From the NCBI RefSeq assembly GCF_030409945.1, contig NZ_JAUFQV010000043.1:338369-402368 (forward strand): a DNA stretch of 64,000 nucleotides. The letters are read 5' to 3'. How positions within the stretch are numbered: position 1 is the stretch's first letter; every line of letters starts with the position of its first letter. The DNA comes from Vibrio tapetis subsp. quintayensis (GTDB taxonomy: Bacteria > Pseudomonadota > Gammaproteobacteria > Enterobacterales > Vibrionaceae). The notes under the pieces were generated by a model, which searched no databases, had not been told where the DNA came from, and worked only from the letters and a program-made list of their open reading frames with translations. A program made the translations under genes and the position numbers. This document shows positions 16,151 to 25,010 of this stretch, piece by piece.

Positions 16151-17671
16151 ATGAGACCGATGTATTTAGGTGCCGCAATGTTGTCTTTGATGACTGGAGG
16201 CGCACATGCCGCTGATGACGCTGTTTGTCAGTTTTTGCCGACATCAGAGATGCCCAAGTGGGTAAATCAAGATATCAGAGACGATGATTTTTATTACGCC
16301 GTAGGTGGTGCCAGTGGTAAATCGGGTTCATCATATGTACCAATTAATACGTTTATTAATAATGCCCGAGAAGATGCTGTTGCCAACTTATCTAACTCGA
16401 TACGTAGCTCCATAAAGGTTTCTACTAAGCGCACCATTGAAAGCAAGAAGTCGAATAAGTCTAAGGCCGAAGTACGTAAAGAGGTAAAACAAAAAACGGA
16501 AGTCGTCAGTCAAGTAGCACTTGCAGCGGTCATTGACGACGCAAAGTGGCTAGATACGAAACAATGTTTGCTCTGGTATCGTGTCAAAGTAAGCAAAGCA
16601 GGGGCTGAATTTGCAGTTAAAGCTTATGTAGATGAAGTTTCTGAACGGCTCCATAAAAAAATAGAACAATTGACTCATCGTGAAATTGAACAAATACTTT
16701 CTGATAATGGCTTTTCTCCTAAATTAGAACATGCAGTTCAAGCTTTATTAAATAATAGCCAAGCCTATTATCGTGGCCAGGTTTATAATGTTGCTGAACT
16801 GTATCAGCAAAGTGGCTTCGATTGGGTTAATGAAAGTGATAACTCTTTCTTTATGCGTTCCATTTGGGGGAGTAATAGCCCCATAACGCATTTTAGTTAT
16901 CTTTATTATCAAAATAATGCAGTTACGTCGGTTGTAAGATCTAACAGCAGTTTGAATCAGCAAATACACGCATTAACGCAGTTGAAGTCATTCGGTGTAG
17001 ATCTAAACAAAGTACGGGTTGGTGCCGGCCAGTACTTCCCTCATGGTGGCACGGACACGTATTCTTCAAAAAAGACAAACTCGTTATTCTCGGAGCGTGA
17101 TGGAGATATTTACAGGGAAAGTCGTGAAGCAACGTTGGGAGGAACGTTAAAAACGCCTTTGATTTTTAACTTTAAGAGTAATTCTAAAAAAGAGAGTTTA
17201 GGTTTATTACATTTTGCAGTAATTAGTCATAGAGCTGATTTAATTCAACCTTTATTATCGCTTGGTGTTGATATTAATCAGACGACAAGCTTAGGTTATA
17301 CATCACTTGCTTTGGCCATAGAGTATGGGCAGTTAGGTTTTGCAAAGCAGTTGTTAACTCTAGGCGCTAATCCAAACGAACAAGACTCTATTGCTTATAA
17401 AATTGCTTACTTATTGCAACACTTAAATACTCCTGATCTATATAACCCTCAGTTTGGTGTTCCGAGTGCAATGAACCTTCCCTTGCTTCAAGATGTAATG
17501 TCTGAGATGGACTTGAATGCACGAGAAGTTAACAAAGTTAAAAAGATGATACTGAAAAAATACCCAATTAATCTCACGATCACTACGGTTAAAATGAAGG
17601 AAGACCTTTATAACTACGATCGTAAAAATGTAGAAAAACAGGTATTTATAAATGGTGAGGAAATAAAATGA
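16151..17671 (+). CDS. Exported LPP20-like / ankyrin-repeat protein (first of two)
   Basis: A 506-residue protein with a signal peptide (about 1-20, GGAHA cleavage). An LPP20-like N-terminal region (about 30-165) shows PKWVNQD, YYAVGGASG, a helix of AREDAVANLSNSI type and CLLWYRVKV. A middle region of unclear fold follows. Two ankyrin-type repeats lie at about 351-415: LLHFAVISHRADLIQPLLSLG and LGYTSLALAIEYGQLGF. Ankyrin repeats mediate protein contact, so this is probably a periplasmic binding or scaffold protein. AAGGA lies before the ATG. Its stop overlaps the next start (ATGA). Confidence 0.7.
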   Translation: MRPMYLGAAMLSLMTGGAHAADDAVCQFLPTSEMPKWVNQDIRDDDFYYAVGGASGKSGSSYVPINTFINNAREDAVANLSNSIRSSIKVSTKRTIESKKSNKSKAEVRKEVKQKTEVVSQVALAAVIDDAKWLDTKQCLLWYRVKVSKAGAEFAVKAYVDEVSERLHKKIEQLTHREIEQILSDNGFSPKLEHAVQALLNNSQAYYRGQVYNVAELYQQSGFDWVNESDNSFFMRSIWGSNSPITHFSYLYYQNNAVTSVVRSNSSLNQQIHALTQLKSFGVDLNKVRVGAGQYFPHGGTDTYSSKKTNSLFSERDGDIYRESREATLGGTLKTPLIFNFKSNSKKESLGLLHFAVISHRADLIQPLLSLGVDINQTTSLGYTSLALAIEYGQLGFAKQLLTLGANPNEQDSIAYKIAYLLQHLNTPDLYNPQFGVPSAMNLPLLQDVMSEMDLNAREVNKVKKMILKKYPINLTITTVKMKEDLYNYDRKNVEKQVFINGEEIK

Positions 17672-19182
17672 AACTAATTCTGAAAGCCTTATCTGTTGTT
17701 TCGGTTATCTTATTACCATCAATCTCACTGGCTCAAACTTGTCCTTTTGGGGAGGCATCACCTCAACCATCATGGGTAAGTGATACTGAATTAAAACAGG
17801 AGATGGTATCCGCTGTTGGAGTAGAGCAGTATGACTCATCAGTTCACAGCGATTTTTTTGCCTTACGAAAGCAATCAGAGGTACGAGCAAGAAAAGCACT
17901 CGCACAACGCTTGAGTGCTTCGATATATCATTCGATATTAAGTAACAAAACGCTATCTCATGGGCAATTAGTTAAAAAAGGTCAGTCAGTTGTTGAACAA
18001 GTAACAGAATTAACAATGCCAGATAGCCGAATCACCGATAGGTGGTTAGATAAAGATAATTGCTTATTATGGAGTAAAATAGAAGTCGGTAATGATATTG
18101 TTGCTGAATACGTAGATGAAATCAGCGAAATGGAACAAGAGGTAAATGATACCCTTGAAGTAAGTATCACAAAGTCTGTAGTAGAGACCCTAAATGCAAA
18201 GCAGTTCTATCTGAACTATGATGGTTTTAGTAAAGCTCTTGACCAGCAAGCAATGTTGACCTTTCAAGGTGTTAGCAAGCCTGCACTCACTTGGATGATT
18301 GATAGCGGCTTTGACGTGTTGGAGCCCTCATTCGTGCGGTCATACCTTCTTAGTGATGGAATGGCATTGCCTTATAATACCAGCTCTATTGAAACTTATA
18401 TGGCAGAGAAAGATTTAACGGCTGAAAAAATGGCTTATATTGTTCGTGCATTTAAAAAGAGCCAGTATTCAATTTATGATCTAAGAACGCCTATTATTCA
18501 GCATGAAGGAAGTAAAAATATTTTCATGGATAGGAATTCGGGTATTGATTTTCTGCAAGAGCAGGGGAATAAATTGGATGCCGCATTCGCTTTAGAGCTT
18601 CGCTTTAGTAAAGAGCAACCTTATTGGGACTATCCTAAAGTGACTAATGTGTATGAAAATAGAAAAACGTTAGCTACTGGGGACCTTTCACTTTTGCATA
18701 TTATGACTATTTTTCAACGTACCGAGTTAATTAGGGTTTTACTGGACGAAGGTTTTGACCCGAATGTCGAAGATATTAACGGCATGACACCAGCTCAATA
18801 TGCAGTAGCGTTTGAAAACGAATCCATTACAAAATTGTATTTAGATAATAGTAAAAGCCTTAAAGGGGTTTATCTTATTGCTGTAAAAAAAGCAATCTAT
18901 ACGAGTAATAAGTATCTTTATCTAATGTCATATGACAAGGGTACAATAGATATTATGACGACAAATACTGGTGTGGATTACGAAGGTAAGTTTCTTAAAA
19001 AATACAAGAAAGCATTTAAACGTAAAGATCCTAGTAATGTCAAAGCAGCACAAAAATTGATAAAGCAAAGTGTACATGCTCTGAATGTTTTTTGGAAAAG
19101 TGATAAGTATCATGGCGCTAATCGGTCGTTAACTAAAAATTACTCAGATAGAAACATTAAACGCCTAACTGATTTAATATAA
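17668..19182 (+). CDS. Exported LPP20-like / ankyrin-repeat protein (second of two)
   Basis: A 504-residue paralogue of the preceding protein with the same layout. It has a signal peptide (about 1-22, SLAQT), a Cys near the mature start, and an LPP20-like region (about 30-150, with PSWVSD, a helix of RKALAQRLSASI type and NCLLWSKIEV). A diverged middle part follows, then ankyrin repeats at about 340-395 (LLHIMTIFQRTELIRVLLDEG and MTPAQYAVAFENES). It overlaps the previous gene by 4 bases and is the last gene of the operon. Sequence identity between the two paralogues is modest by eye, so the duplication is old. Confidence 0.7.
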   Translation: MKLILKALSVVSVILLPSISLAQTCPFGEASPQPSWVSDTELKQEMVSAVGVEQYDSSVHSDFFALRKQSEVRARKALAQRLSASIYHSILSNKTLSHGQLVKKGQSVVEQVTELTMPDSRITDRWLDKDNCLLWSKIEVGNDIVAEYVDEISEMEQEVNDTLEVSITKSVVETLNAKQFYLNYDGFSKALDQQAMLTFQGVSKPALTWMIDSGFDVLEPSFVRSYLLSDGMALPYNTSSIETYMAEKDLTAEKMAYIVRAFKKSQYSIYDLRTPIIQHEGSKNIFMDRNSGIDFLQEQGNKLDAAFALELRFSKEQPYWDYPKVTNVYENRKTLATGDLSLLHIMTIFQRTELIRVLLDEGFDPNVEDINGMTPAQYAVAFENESITKLYLDNSKSLKGVYLIAVKKAIYTSNKYLYLMSYDKGTIDIMTTNTGVDYEGKFLKKYKKAFKRKDPSNVKAAQKLIKQSVHALNVFWKSDKYHGANRSLTKNYSDRNIKRLTDLI

Positions 19183-19197
19183 TAATTATACTTAAAC

Positions 19198-19231
19198 GTG
19201 ATGCCTTCATTGTTACCTAATGAGGCATCAC
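19198..19231. terminator. Hairpin at the end of the LPP20/ankyrin operon
   Basis: GTGATGCCTTCATT pairs with AATGAGGCATCAC with one bulged T. It lies between this operon and the convergent Mpo1-like gene. There is no clear T-run, so termination efficiency is uncertain. Confidence 0.55.
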
Positions 19232-19278
19232 TACACCGAGCACTGGTCACTATCTTTATTCCGCAGTGATTTTTCTTC

Positions 19279-19737
19279 TCAATCATCATCCTGATTAGAC
19301 AGCTTATGCCCTTTAAACACCCATACAGGGCCAATCAATAGAAACGAGATGTCGTCTAAGAAAGACGGTTTTTTGCCTTCGATTTTATGGCCGATAAACT
19401 GAAATGCCCACAATACAACAAACAGCCCTATAGACATGTCCAATATTGGAGCCTGTTCGTTGCTGAGAACAGCCACGATACTAATACAAACTGTGCTGTA
19501 GGCAGCCATCATCAAAAAAGTAATGACAGAAAGCAAAGCGTAAAAAGTTAAAACAGGCGCAAGTGCGATGAATACCCAGTTCAAAGTGATGCCGAATAGG
19601 TCAAAGCTAGGAATACTCCATATCAGCCCAACGATAGAAAGATAGATCCCAGGTACTGCAATGGTGTGAATGCGTTTGTTGGCTGGGTTTTGGTGGCTTT
19701 CTGCGTAAGCCGCTAGCCATTGTTCTTGGGTACGCAT
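19279..19737 (-). CDS. Mpo1-like (DUF962) membrane protein
   Basis: A 152-residue protein with about four hydrophobic helices and the conserved residues of the DUF962/Mpo1 family: WLAAYAESHQNPANKRIH near the N-terminus (Y, H, N and H positions) and WAFQFIGHKIEGKKPSF near the C-terminus. Yeast Mpo1 is an Fe(II)-dependent dioxygenase acting on 2-hydroxy fatty acids. The bacterial role is not established, but the metal-binding histidines appear to be kept. Its transcription converges with the LPP20/ankyrin operon. Confidence 0.85.
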   Translation of the reverse strand: MRTQEQWLAAYAESHQNPANKRIHTIAVPGIYLSIVGLIWSIPSFDLFGITLNWVFIALAPVLTFYALLSVITFLMMAAYSTVCISIVAVLSNEQAPILDMSIGLFVVLWAFQFIGHKIEGKKPSFLDDISFLLIGPVWVFKGHKLSNQDDD

Positions 19738-19892
19738 AATCTGATATCGCTCTCATTTATCTGTTTTATTTAGATAAAGTTGGCAGCAATAGCGGAATAA
19801 ATCAAATAATGATGGCTAGGATCCGGTTTTGTTTTCTTGTCATGTGCACCCCGTCAAATCCTATCGATCATTTACGAAACTAAAGGTTACTG

Positions 19893-19938
19893 GCATATGC
19901 TAATTATAATGTGGTGCAACATCATAATTGGCGTATGC
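19893..19938. promoter_or_regulatory. Long inverted repeat before the DUF134 operon
   Basis: GCATATGCTAATTAT (19893-19907) and ATAATTGGCGTATGC (19924-19938) are inverted repeats matching at 13 of 15 positions, separated by 16 bases. The repeat lies 48 bases before the start of a gene for a DNA-binding DUF134 protein and is a likely autoregulatory operator, perhaps overlapping the promoter. Confidence 0.6.
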
Positions 19939-19986
19939 TAGTAATTATAGAATGTAACAACAATGAATTTAAGAAGGAGGCTGTTA

Positions 19987-20283
19987 ATGGCAAGGCCCAA
20001 AAAATGTCGACGTGTATGCGGAAGACCTGCGCACAGTTGCTTTAAGCCAAATGGCGTTCCAATGAATCAACTAAAGCAGGTTGAATTATTATCAGAAGAG
20101 TTTGAAGCCTTGCGATTGGCAGACCAGCTGGACTTAAGCCAGCAAGAAGCTGCTGACCAAATGGGGGTCTCGAGGCAAACATTTGGCAATATCGTCAAGA
20201 AAGCACGCTTTAAAGTCGCGACGTGTTTAGTTGAAGGTAATGCATTGGTATTAGCAGAGCCGATGACACAAGAATCGAACTAA
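19987..20283 (+). CDS. DUF134 helix-turn-helix regulator
   Basis: A 98-residue DUF134 protein. The Cys-rich start MARPKKCRRVCGRPAHSCFKP is the family hallmark, and ELLSEEFEALRLADQLDLSQQEAADQMGVSRQTFGNIV contains a sigma-70 region-4-like helix-turn-helix (about 45-75). DUF134 genes often sit beside genes for NifX/NifB-like cofactor proteins, as here. The cysteines suggest a metal or cluster sensor, which is inference. GGAGG lies 6 bases before the chosen ATG; an upstream ATG at 19963 is less likely. Confidence 0.88.
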   Translation: MARPKKCRRVCGRPAHSCFKPNGVPMNQLKQVELLSEEFEALRLADQLDLSQQEAADQMGVSRQTFGNIVKKARFKVATCLVEGNALVLAEPMTQESN

Positions 20284-20300
20284 GTAATAGGAGAATAACT

Positions 20301-20771
20301 ATGTATGCTATCCCTTACCAAAATGATCGAATTGCTGGGCATTTTAGCAAAGCAGCTCAAATATTGTTTATTGAAGACGGGCATTTTCAGCTTATAGATA
20401 ATCCCGCGGTGGCAAGTGTAACCTGTAGTGGCAAAAAATCCTTGGTGGCGTTACTGAAGCAGCAAAAAGTGACAAAACTTGTGGTTCGTAACATTGGCCA
20501 GCGAATGCTTGCGAAACTGTTTGAAGCCGATATTCGAGTTTTTCATGCTCCTGCGCGCATGCCTGTTGAACAGGTTCTGACATGTGAATTAAATGAGTTG
20601 ACCGATATTTCGCAAGCACGTGAATCAATTAACGCTAAGTCTGGCGGTTGCGGTAAACATGTCGGGGGCTGTTCTCATACCAATCAGCAGGAATCATTGA
20701 TAGAAGCTGCAGACAGATTGTGCACAATGATGGTTCGCTCTATCGGACCTAACAGTCAATATAAGAAATAG
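20301..20771 (+). CDS. NifX/NifB-like dinitrogenase cofactor-family protein
   Basis: A 156-residue protein with a Nitro_FeMo-Co (NifX/NafY) ribonuclease-H-like domain at about 1-105. The start MYAIPYQNDRIAGHFSKA and the block LVVRNIGQRMLAKLF are typical. A Cys/His-rich tail GGCGKHVGGCSHTNQQ follows (about 146-step region 117-130). Members outside nitrogen fixers are thought to carry or sense Fe-S or Fe-Mo species. No nitrogenase genes are present, so a nitrogen-fixation role is unlikely. It is 17 bases after the DUF134 gene with a good AGGAG, and the NqrM-like gene follows at 14 bases. Confidence 0.85.
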   Translation: MYAIPYQNDRIAGHFSKAAQILFIEDGHFQLIDNPAVASVTCSGKKSLVALLKQQKVTKLVVRNIGQRMLAKLFEADIRVFHAPARMPVEQVLTCELNELTDISQARESINAKSGGCGKHVGGCSHTNQQESLIEAADRLCTMMVRSIGPNSQYKK

Positions 20772-20785
20772 ATAAGGAGCAAACA

Positions 20786-20992
20786 ATGGCAACGTTACTG
20801 GTTACATTTGGCGTATTTCTATTGGTTATAACGATAATGGCCATCGGTGTTTTGATGGGAAGAAAATCGATCGCAGGGAGCTGCGGTGGGCTTAATAAAG
20901 TCGGAATAGAAAAGGAGTGCAATTGCGAAGTCACTTGCGACAGCCATCGTTTGTATCAGATCTCTGAACCTACCCAAAAAAGGACAAACTAG
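20786..20992 (+). CDS. NqrM-like small membrane Fe-delivery protein
   Basis: A 68-residue protein with one N-terminal helix (about 5-25) followed by GRKSIAGSCGGLNKVGIEKECNCEVTCD. That is the NqrM/DUF539 pattern of GRKPIKGSCGG plus clustered cysteines. NqrM helps insert iron into the Na+-translocating NADH:quinone reductase of Vibrio. The normal nqrM lies by apbE and nqrF, so this copy, in an operon with DUF134 and NifX-like genes, is probably a paralogue for another client. It has an AAGGAG ribosome site. Confidence 0.85.
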   Translation: MATLLVTFGVFLLVITIMAIGVLMGRKSIAGSCGGLNKVGIEKECNCEVTCDSHRLYQISEPTQKRTN

Positions 20993-21200
20993 CACTGCTT
21001 TCGATGTCATTTGTTTATATTTTTCTGAGCTAACTAATAAAGATTAAGTTCATTTTGGTGCATAGCCTACGTCAATGCACCAAAGTGGCAATATTGTTAG
21101 CTAATTACATAATAAATAGACCAAAAAAGCGACTATAAAGATGGCGTGTAAATTGCTTTATTAGTTTTATATGGATTGTATAAAATGAATAAGGAATTAC

Positions 21201-23321
21201 ATGAACCTTACAGAAAATGAACGTCACTGGCTTCCCTGGTTTGGTAGTACAGGAAAATTGGCGATGAAACGTGCTTGCTACTTGAACCGAACCCGAACAC
21301 AGGAGTTAGAGCAAAGTTTTAATAATATCGCCCAGACGAGGGTCGATTTATTACAAACTTGGGCAAGTAATCAATGGTCATTTTTGGAAAATGCCGCTCT
21401 GTACTTATCGAGTAAGATTGAAGAAGAGCGCGCCGAAACGTTAACGCTGTTAGCAGAGCGAGGTGTCGATTTTTCGGAGTTGTTTATCGTGGATCACCAA
21501 GGGCAAGTCCTGAGCTCCTCCCATTCATATCAACAAGGCAGCCAGCGTATTTCTGAGGTTGCGTTAGACGAGGGTTTAACCAAACCATATTTACACGGGC
21601 CATATATTGATCAGAGAACTCTTGATCTCGGAGCTTCCAGTTCTAAGTTTCATGATGCGGTTACCTTAATGTTTTACCAGCCATTTCATGACGAGAATGG
21701 CAACGGTGGATGTTTATGTGGCAGAGTTCCGAATGATGTGATCGGTGACATTATTCAGCGCGAGGCAGGGCACATTTATAGCGAATCTGGTGATAATTAT
21801 ATTTTTATGGTTAAAGCCGAGCACGACAAATCGACGTTAGCTGGTACCGCATTATCTCGTTCTCGCTTTGAAGACAATACGTTCTCTCACGGTGAAAACC
21901 TAAAACAAGGTGTTAATACCGATTATGGCGTCGTTAAAGTAAACCGACACACAGAATTTGAGATTCTATTTACCGACCCTGCCACCAACGAATTGCATCC
22001 GGGAGTAAGAGAAACCATCGCACACGGCAGCAACCTGTTTGTCGAATATCCGGGCTATTCAGATTATCGACATATTCCTGTTATCGGTAAAGGTGTAACG
22101 TTCCAATTACCCGGTTCACCTGATAAATGGGGAATGATGTGTGAATCAGATTTGGAAGAAGTGTATCGCCACAGAAGCTTATCTTACTCTTTAACAAAGC
22201 AGTTTGCTCTTAGTGCCACTATCATCAGTTTAGTCCCCATTTTTGTTACTCAATGGTTGGGCTTGTCTTTGTGGGTACAGGTTGGAATGGGTCTAAGTTT
22301 ATCGTTAACGATTATTTTGATGTTTAGCCAGTTGTTGGCAAAACCATTAGCCAATCGAGTCAGGAACATGACGCAAGTGATGCAGACATTGGCTGAGGGA
22401 GACGGTAACCTAACTCAAAGACTAACGACAGAACACTTAAAACCGGATGAAATCGGAGGATTAGGTCGTTGGACAAACAGTTTCATCGATAACCTTGAAG
22501 GGGTGGTGTCAGAGCTGATATTTGCGAGTAAGGAAGTGAGCCGAGTTTCCGAGTCTATGTTTCGTAGGACTCAGCAATTATCGCAAGCAAGTACAGACAC
22601 TGCATCGTCTATTCAAGACATGTTAGATTTGACCACCAAGCAGCAACAAGAGATCCACAATGCCAATGAGTCTGCCATTCACGTTGATGCTGTCATGCAA
22701 AGTGCGATGGAAAGTGCCGAAGGTGAGTTCAAACAGGCCTCTGAAAGTGCCACAAACATCAAGCAAATAGTAGAAGCATCAGCTCAAAGTGTGAATGACG
22801 TAAACGCCGAAATGGACAAGATTTCAGGTATTGTCACCATGATTTCAGAAATCACCGCTCAAACCAATTTACTGGCCTTGAACGCGGCAATCGAAGCTGC
22901 GAGAGCTGGTGAACATGGCCGGGGATTCTCCGTTGTCGCAGATGAGGTTCGGGTTCTCGCAAGCCGAACGTCGACAGCGGCGAATAGCATTGGTGACATG
23001 TTAGAAATGCTGCAACAGCAGTCCAAAACGGCGGTTAAGTATATGGAGAAGGGCATAGAAAACGTTGAGAACAATTCGGTCCTGGTGAATTCGGGTAAGC
23101 GCAGCGATGAAATGCACAGCTCTGTATCTCATCTGTTCGGTATTATCAACGACATTGCCAATAACAGCGCCCAGAACAGTAAAACGGCCGATACCGCTCA
23201 GTGTACTTCAGAACAGCTGACCCTCTCTTCACAACAGTTATCGCGAAGAACAACGTTAATGAAAAATGCGCTATTAAAGCTGGATCAGCTAGTCGGGAGA
23301 TTCGACGTAAAGTCGGCGTGA
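21201..23321 (+). CDS. Methyl-accepting chemotaxis protein lacking an N-terminal membrane helix
   Basis: A 706-residue chemoreceptor. Residues 1-334 form a Cache-like sensor region without a signal or first membrane helix. Two adjacent helices follow (about 335-355 and 359-380), then a HAMP-like linker and the MCP signalling domain. The signalling tip EITAQTNLLALNAAIEAARAGE is intact, so coupling to CheA/CheW is expected. The membrane hairpin would place both the sensor and the signalling part in the cytoplasm, which suggests sensing of an internal signal. A GGCLCG motif in the sensor is notable. AAGGA precedes the ATG. Confidence 0.88.
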   Translation: MNLTENERHWLPWFGSTGKLAMKRACYLNRTRTQELEQSFNNIAQTRVDLLQTWASNQWSFLENAALYLSSKIEEERAETLTLLAERGVDFSELFIVDHQGQVLSSSHSYQQGSQRISEVALDEGLTKPYLHGPYIDQRTLDLGASSSKFHDAVTLMFYQPFHDENGNGGCLCGRVPNDVIGDIIQREAGHIYSESGDNYIFMVKAEHDKSTLAGTALSRSRFEDNTFSHGENLKQGVNTDYGVVKVNRHTEFEILFTDPATNELHPGVRETIAHGSNLFVEYPGYSDYRHIPVIGKGVTFQLPGSPDKWGMMCESDLEEVYRHRSLSYSLTKQFALSATIISLVPIFVTQWLGLSLWVQVGMGLSLSLTIILMFSQLLAKPLANRVRNMTQVMQTLAEGDGNLTQRLTTEHLKPDEIGGLGRWTNSFIDNLEGVVSELIFASKEVSRVSESMFRRTQQLSQASTDTASSIQDMLDLTTKQQQEIHNANESAIHVDAVMQSAMESAEGEFKQASESATNIKQIVEASAQSVNDVNAEMDKISGIVTMISEITAQTNLLALNAAIEAARAGEHGRGFSVVADEVRVLASRTSTAANSIGDMLEMLQQQSKTAVKYMEKGIENVENNSVLVNSGKRSDEMHSSVSHLFGIINDIANNSAQNSKTADTAQCTSEQLTLSSQQLSRRTTLMKNALLKLDQLVGRFDVKSA

Positions 23322-23573
23322 CCGAATAACACTGATGCTATGTAATGAGCCTACATCTGAAACGGGATGTAAGCGCATTGCATGGTTCATCTGTCATCTT
23401 TTGGTTCTTAAAAGAGTCGATAAATCATGGTGTTCATCGCGGTTAATTCGCGGGAGTGGCTATTCGAACTGAGATTAAGAAACCCTGCAATAAATAGCGT
23501 TATGCCAACTTCTCTAGCTGTGATATTGTCTGCCAATTATTGATATTAGACATTAGATAGCAGGTCGTAACCC

Positions 23574-24170
23574 ATGCGCGCATTTGTATTAAGAGCCCGT
23601 TCAGCCCCAACAGACAGCGAACAATTCCTAGCCTCCGTAGGACAAGAAGCTCACGTAGAGATATTGGCTCACACCTTGATGAATACGATCTTTGTGGCAC
23701 AGTCTCATCGTGACGATGTTATCGTTTATCTGGTACTCGAGAGTACCAAAGATTATTCCAGAACCATATGTTTCAAGCCAAGCGAAATCAGTAACTTTGG
23801 TGGGTTCCACGAGCAGGCTTTGCTCAAAAAAATTGCAGGAGCGTTAACGCTTTCTGTGGGTATGACCAAAGAGCAAACGCGTCAGGTTGAAGACGGTATT
23901 ACGGTTCAAACCATTAGCTTCGAGAAGTTGATTCAAGAATTAGCGGAAGATTACAACATCTACATGATGGATAAAAAAGGCACTCATATTCGTGAGCAAG
24001 CGTTTGAAGGCGACTCGTGCTTTTTACTTACCGACCACATTCCAATGCCGAAAAAGAGCTTTAACAGTTTAAAACGCTTAGGAACACAAAAAATCAGCTT
24101 AGGCCCTAAGATGTTATTTGCCTCTCAATGCGTGGTTCTGATTCAAAATGAGTTGGATATGCGTGAGTAA
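23574..24170 (+). CDS. TrmY-like SPOUT RNA methyltransferase
   Basis: A 198-residue protein of the TrmY/DUF358 family, a SPOUT-fold methyltransferase. The archaeal enzyme makes N1-methylpseudouridine at tRNA position 54 using S-adenosylmethionine. Family features seen are the start MRAFVLRARSAPT, the block AHTLMNTIFVAQSHRDDV, and the C-terminal knot segment LGPKMLFASQCVVLIQNELD. Homologues occur in Vibrio and relatives, but their RNA target is not clear, so the tRNA position is inference. It is a single gene with terminator 24202-24233 after it. Confidence 0.83.
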   Translation: MRAFVLRARSAPTDSEQFLASVGQEAHVEILAHTLMNTIFVAQSHRDDVIVYLVLESTKDYSRTICFKPSEISNFGGFHEQALLKKIAGALTLSVGMTKEQTRQVEDGITVQTISFEKLIQELAEDYNIYMMDKKGTHIREQAFEGDSCFLLTDHIPMPKKSFNSLKRLGTQKISLGPKMLFASQCVVLIQNELDMRE

Positions 24171-24201
24171 GTAACCTCGTGATTAAAGATTTATAATGAT
24201 G

Positions 24202-24233
24202 AAAAAGCCTTCATTGTCGTGAAGGCTTTTTTT
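24202..24233. terminator. Terminator between trmY-like and lysE-like genes
   Basis: AAAAAGCCTTCA pairs with TGAAGGCTTTTT around a 6-base loop and runs into more T. It lies between convergent genes and can act in both directions. Confidence 0.9.
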
Positions 24234-24258
24234 GTGCGTGTCGTTCTTCGTTTTTTAA

Positions 24259-24861
24259 TTAAGGGGTTAATAACGGCAAGATAGATACGAGCGTCAGAAG
24301 CCCTAATGAAACTGAAAATGCTCTTTTTTTTCTCGATGTGTCCAATTTTTGGCTAATTCCTCGACCTAGAAACGCCCAACTGGCATTGGCGATAAGCCCG
24401 AATAAGGTGAAAACGACAATAATCACCACGACTGAAAACCAATAGTCATTGGGAAGAGTATATCCACTGATTAAAGCCAGGCAGGCCATCCATGCCTTTA
24501 TGTTGCCAACTTGAAAAAAAGAGGCTTGTATCAAAGTAAGAGGTGTCGCGGATCGGGATGTGCTATCGAACTGGCTAGTAAGCACCAGCTTCACCACTAA
24601 CCAAAGCATATAACTGGCACCAAGGTATCGAAGTATTTGATGCCAAGTCGGGTGTTGTTGTAAGGCGACGGCAACACCGCTTGCACAGAGAAGCAGCAGA
24701 CCAATAATGCCTAGTCTTATTCCAAGTAGGTGATAGACCGATTTCCGTACCCCAAATTGTGCTCCCGAACTCGCAAGTAGAAAGTTGTTCGGGCCCGGTG
24801 TAAAAGCGGTAACAAATGCGAGCAAACTCATCGCAGGTAAAATATCGAAGATAGTGTTCAT
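24259..24861 (-). CDS. LysE/RhtB-family amino-acid exporter
   Basis: A 200-residue protein with about six helices. It has the LysE-family start MSLLAFVTAFTPGPNNFLLASSGAQFG (the T-P-G-P-N-N motif) and GIRLGIIGLLLLCASGVA. The family exports amino acids such as lysine, homoserine or threonine. AAGGA lies before the ATG. It is divergent from a MocR-type PLP-dependent regulator at 25011, a common pairing in which the regulator controls the exporter, so an amino-acid- or PLP-linked signal is likely. Confidence 0.88.
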   Translation of the reverse strand: MNTIFDILPAMSLLAFVTAFTPGPNNFLLASSGAQFGVRKSVYHLLGIRLGIIGLLLLCASGVAVALQQHPTWHQILRYLGASYMLWLVVKLVLTSQFDSTSRSATPLTLIQASFFQVGNIKAWMACLALISGYTLPNDYWFSVVVIIVVFTLFGLIANASWAFLGRGISQKLDTSRKKRAFSVSLGLLTLVSILPLLTP

Positions 24862-25010
24862 GAAGATTCCTTGTTTTCTTACACCCTAACCAATTTCTTT
24901 TTGCTCTCTCTAGGCTTAATGCGTCACCATGACAATAATGTTGTTTGCTTTTTTTAAGTGCCTAGCTACTCTGTTATCTATATTCAATTGTATCCGTCAA
25001 GAGGGGCACA

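Noticed and set aside
20301..20771. Nitrogen-fixation gene
   Set aside because: The protein is NifX-like, but there are no nitrogenase or nif assembly genes, and such proteins are widespread in non-fixers.
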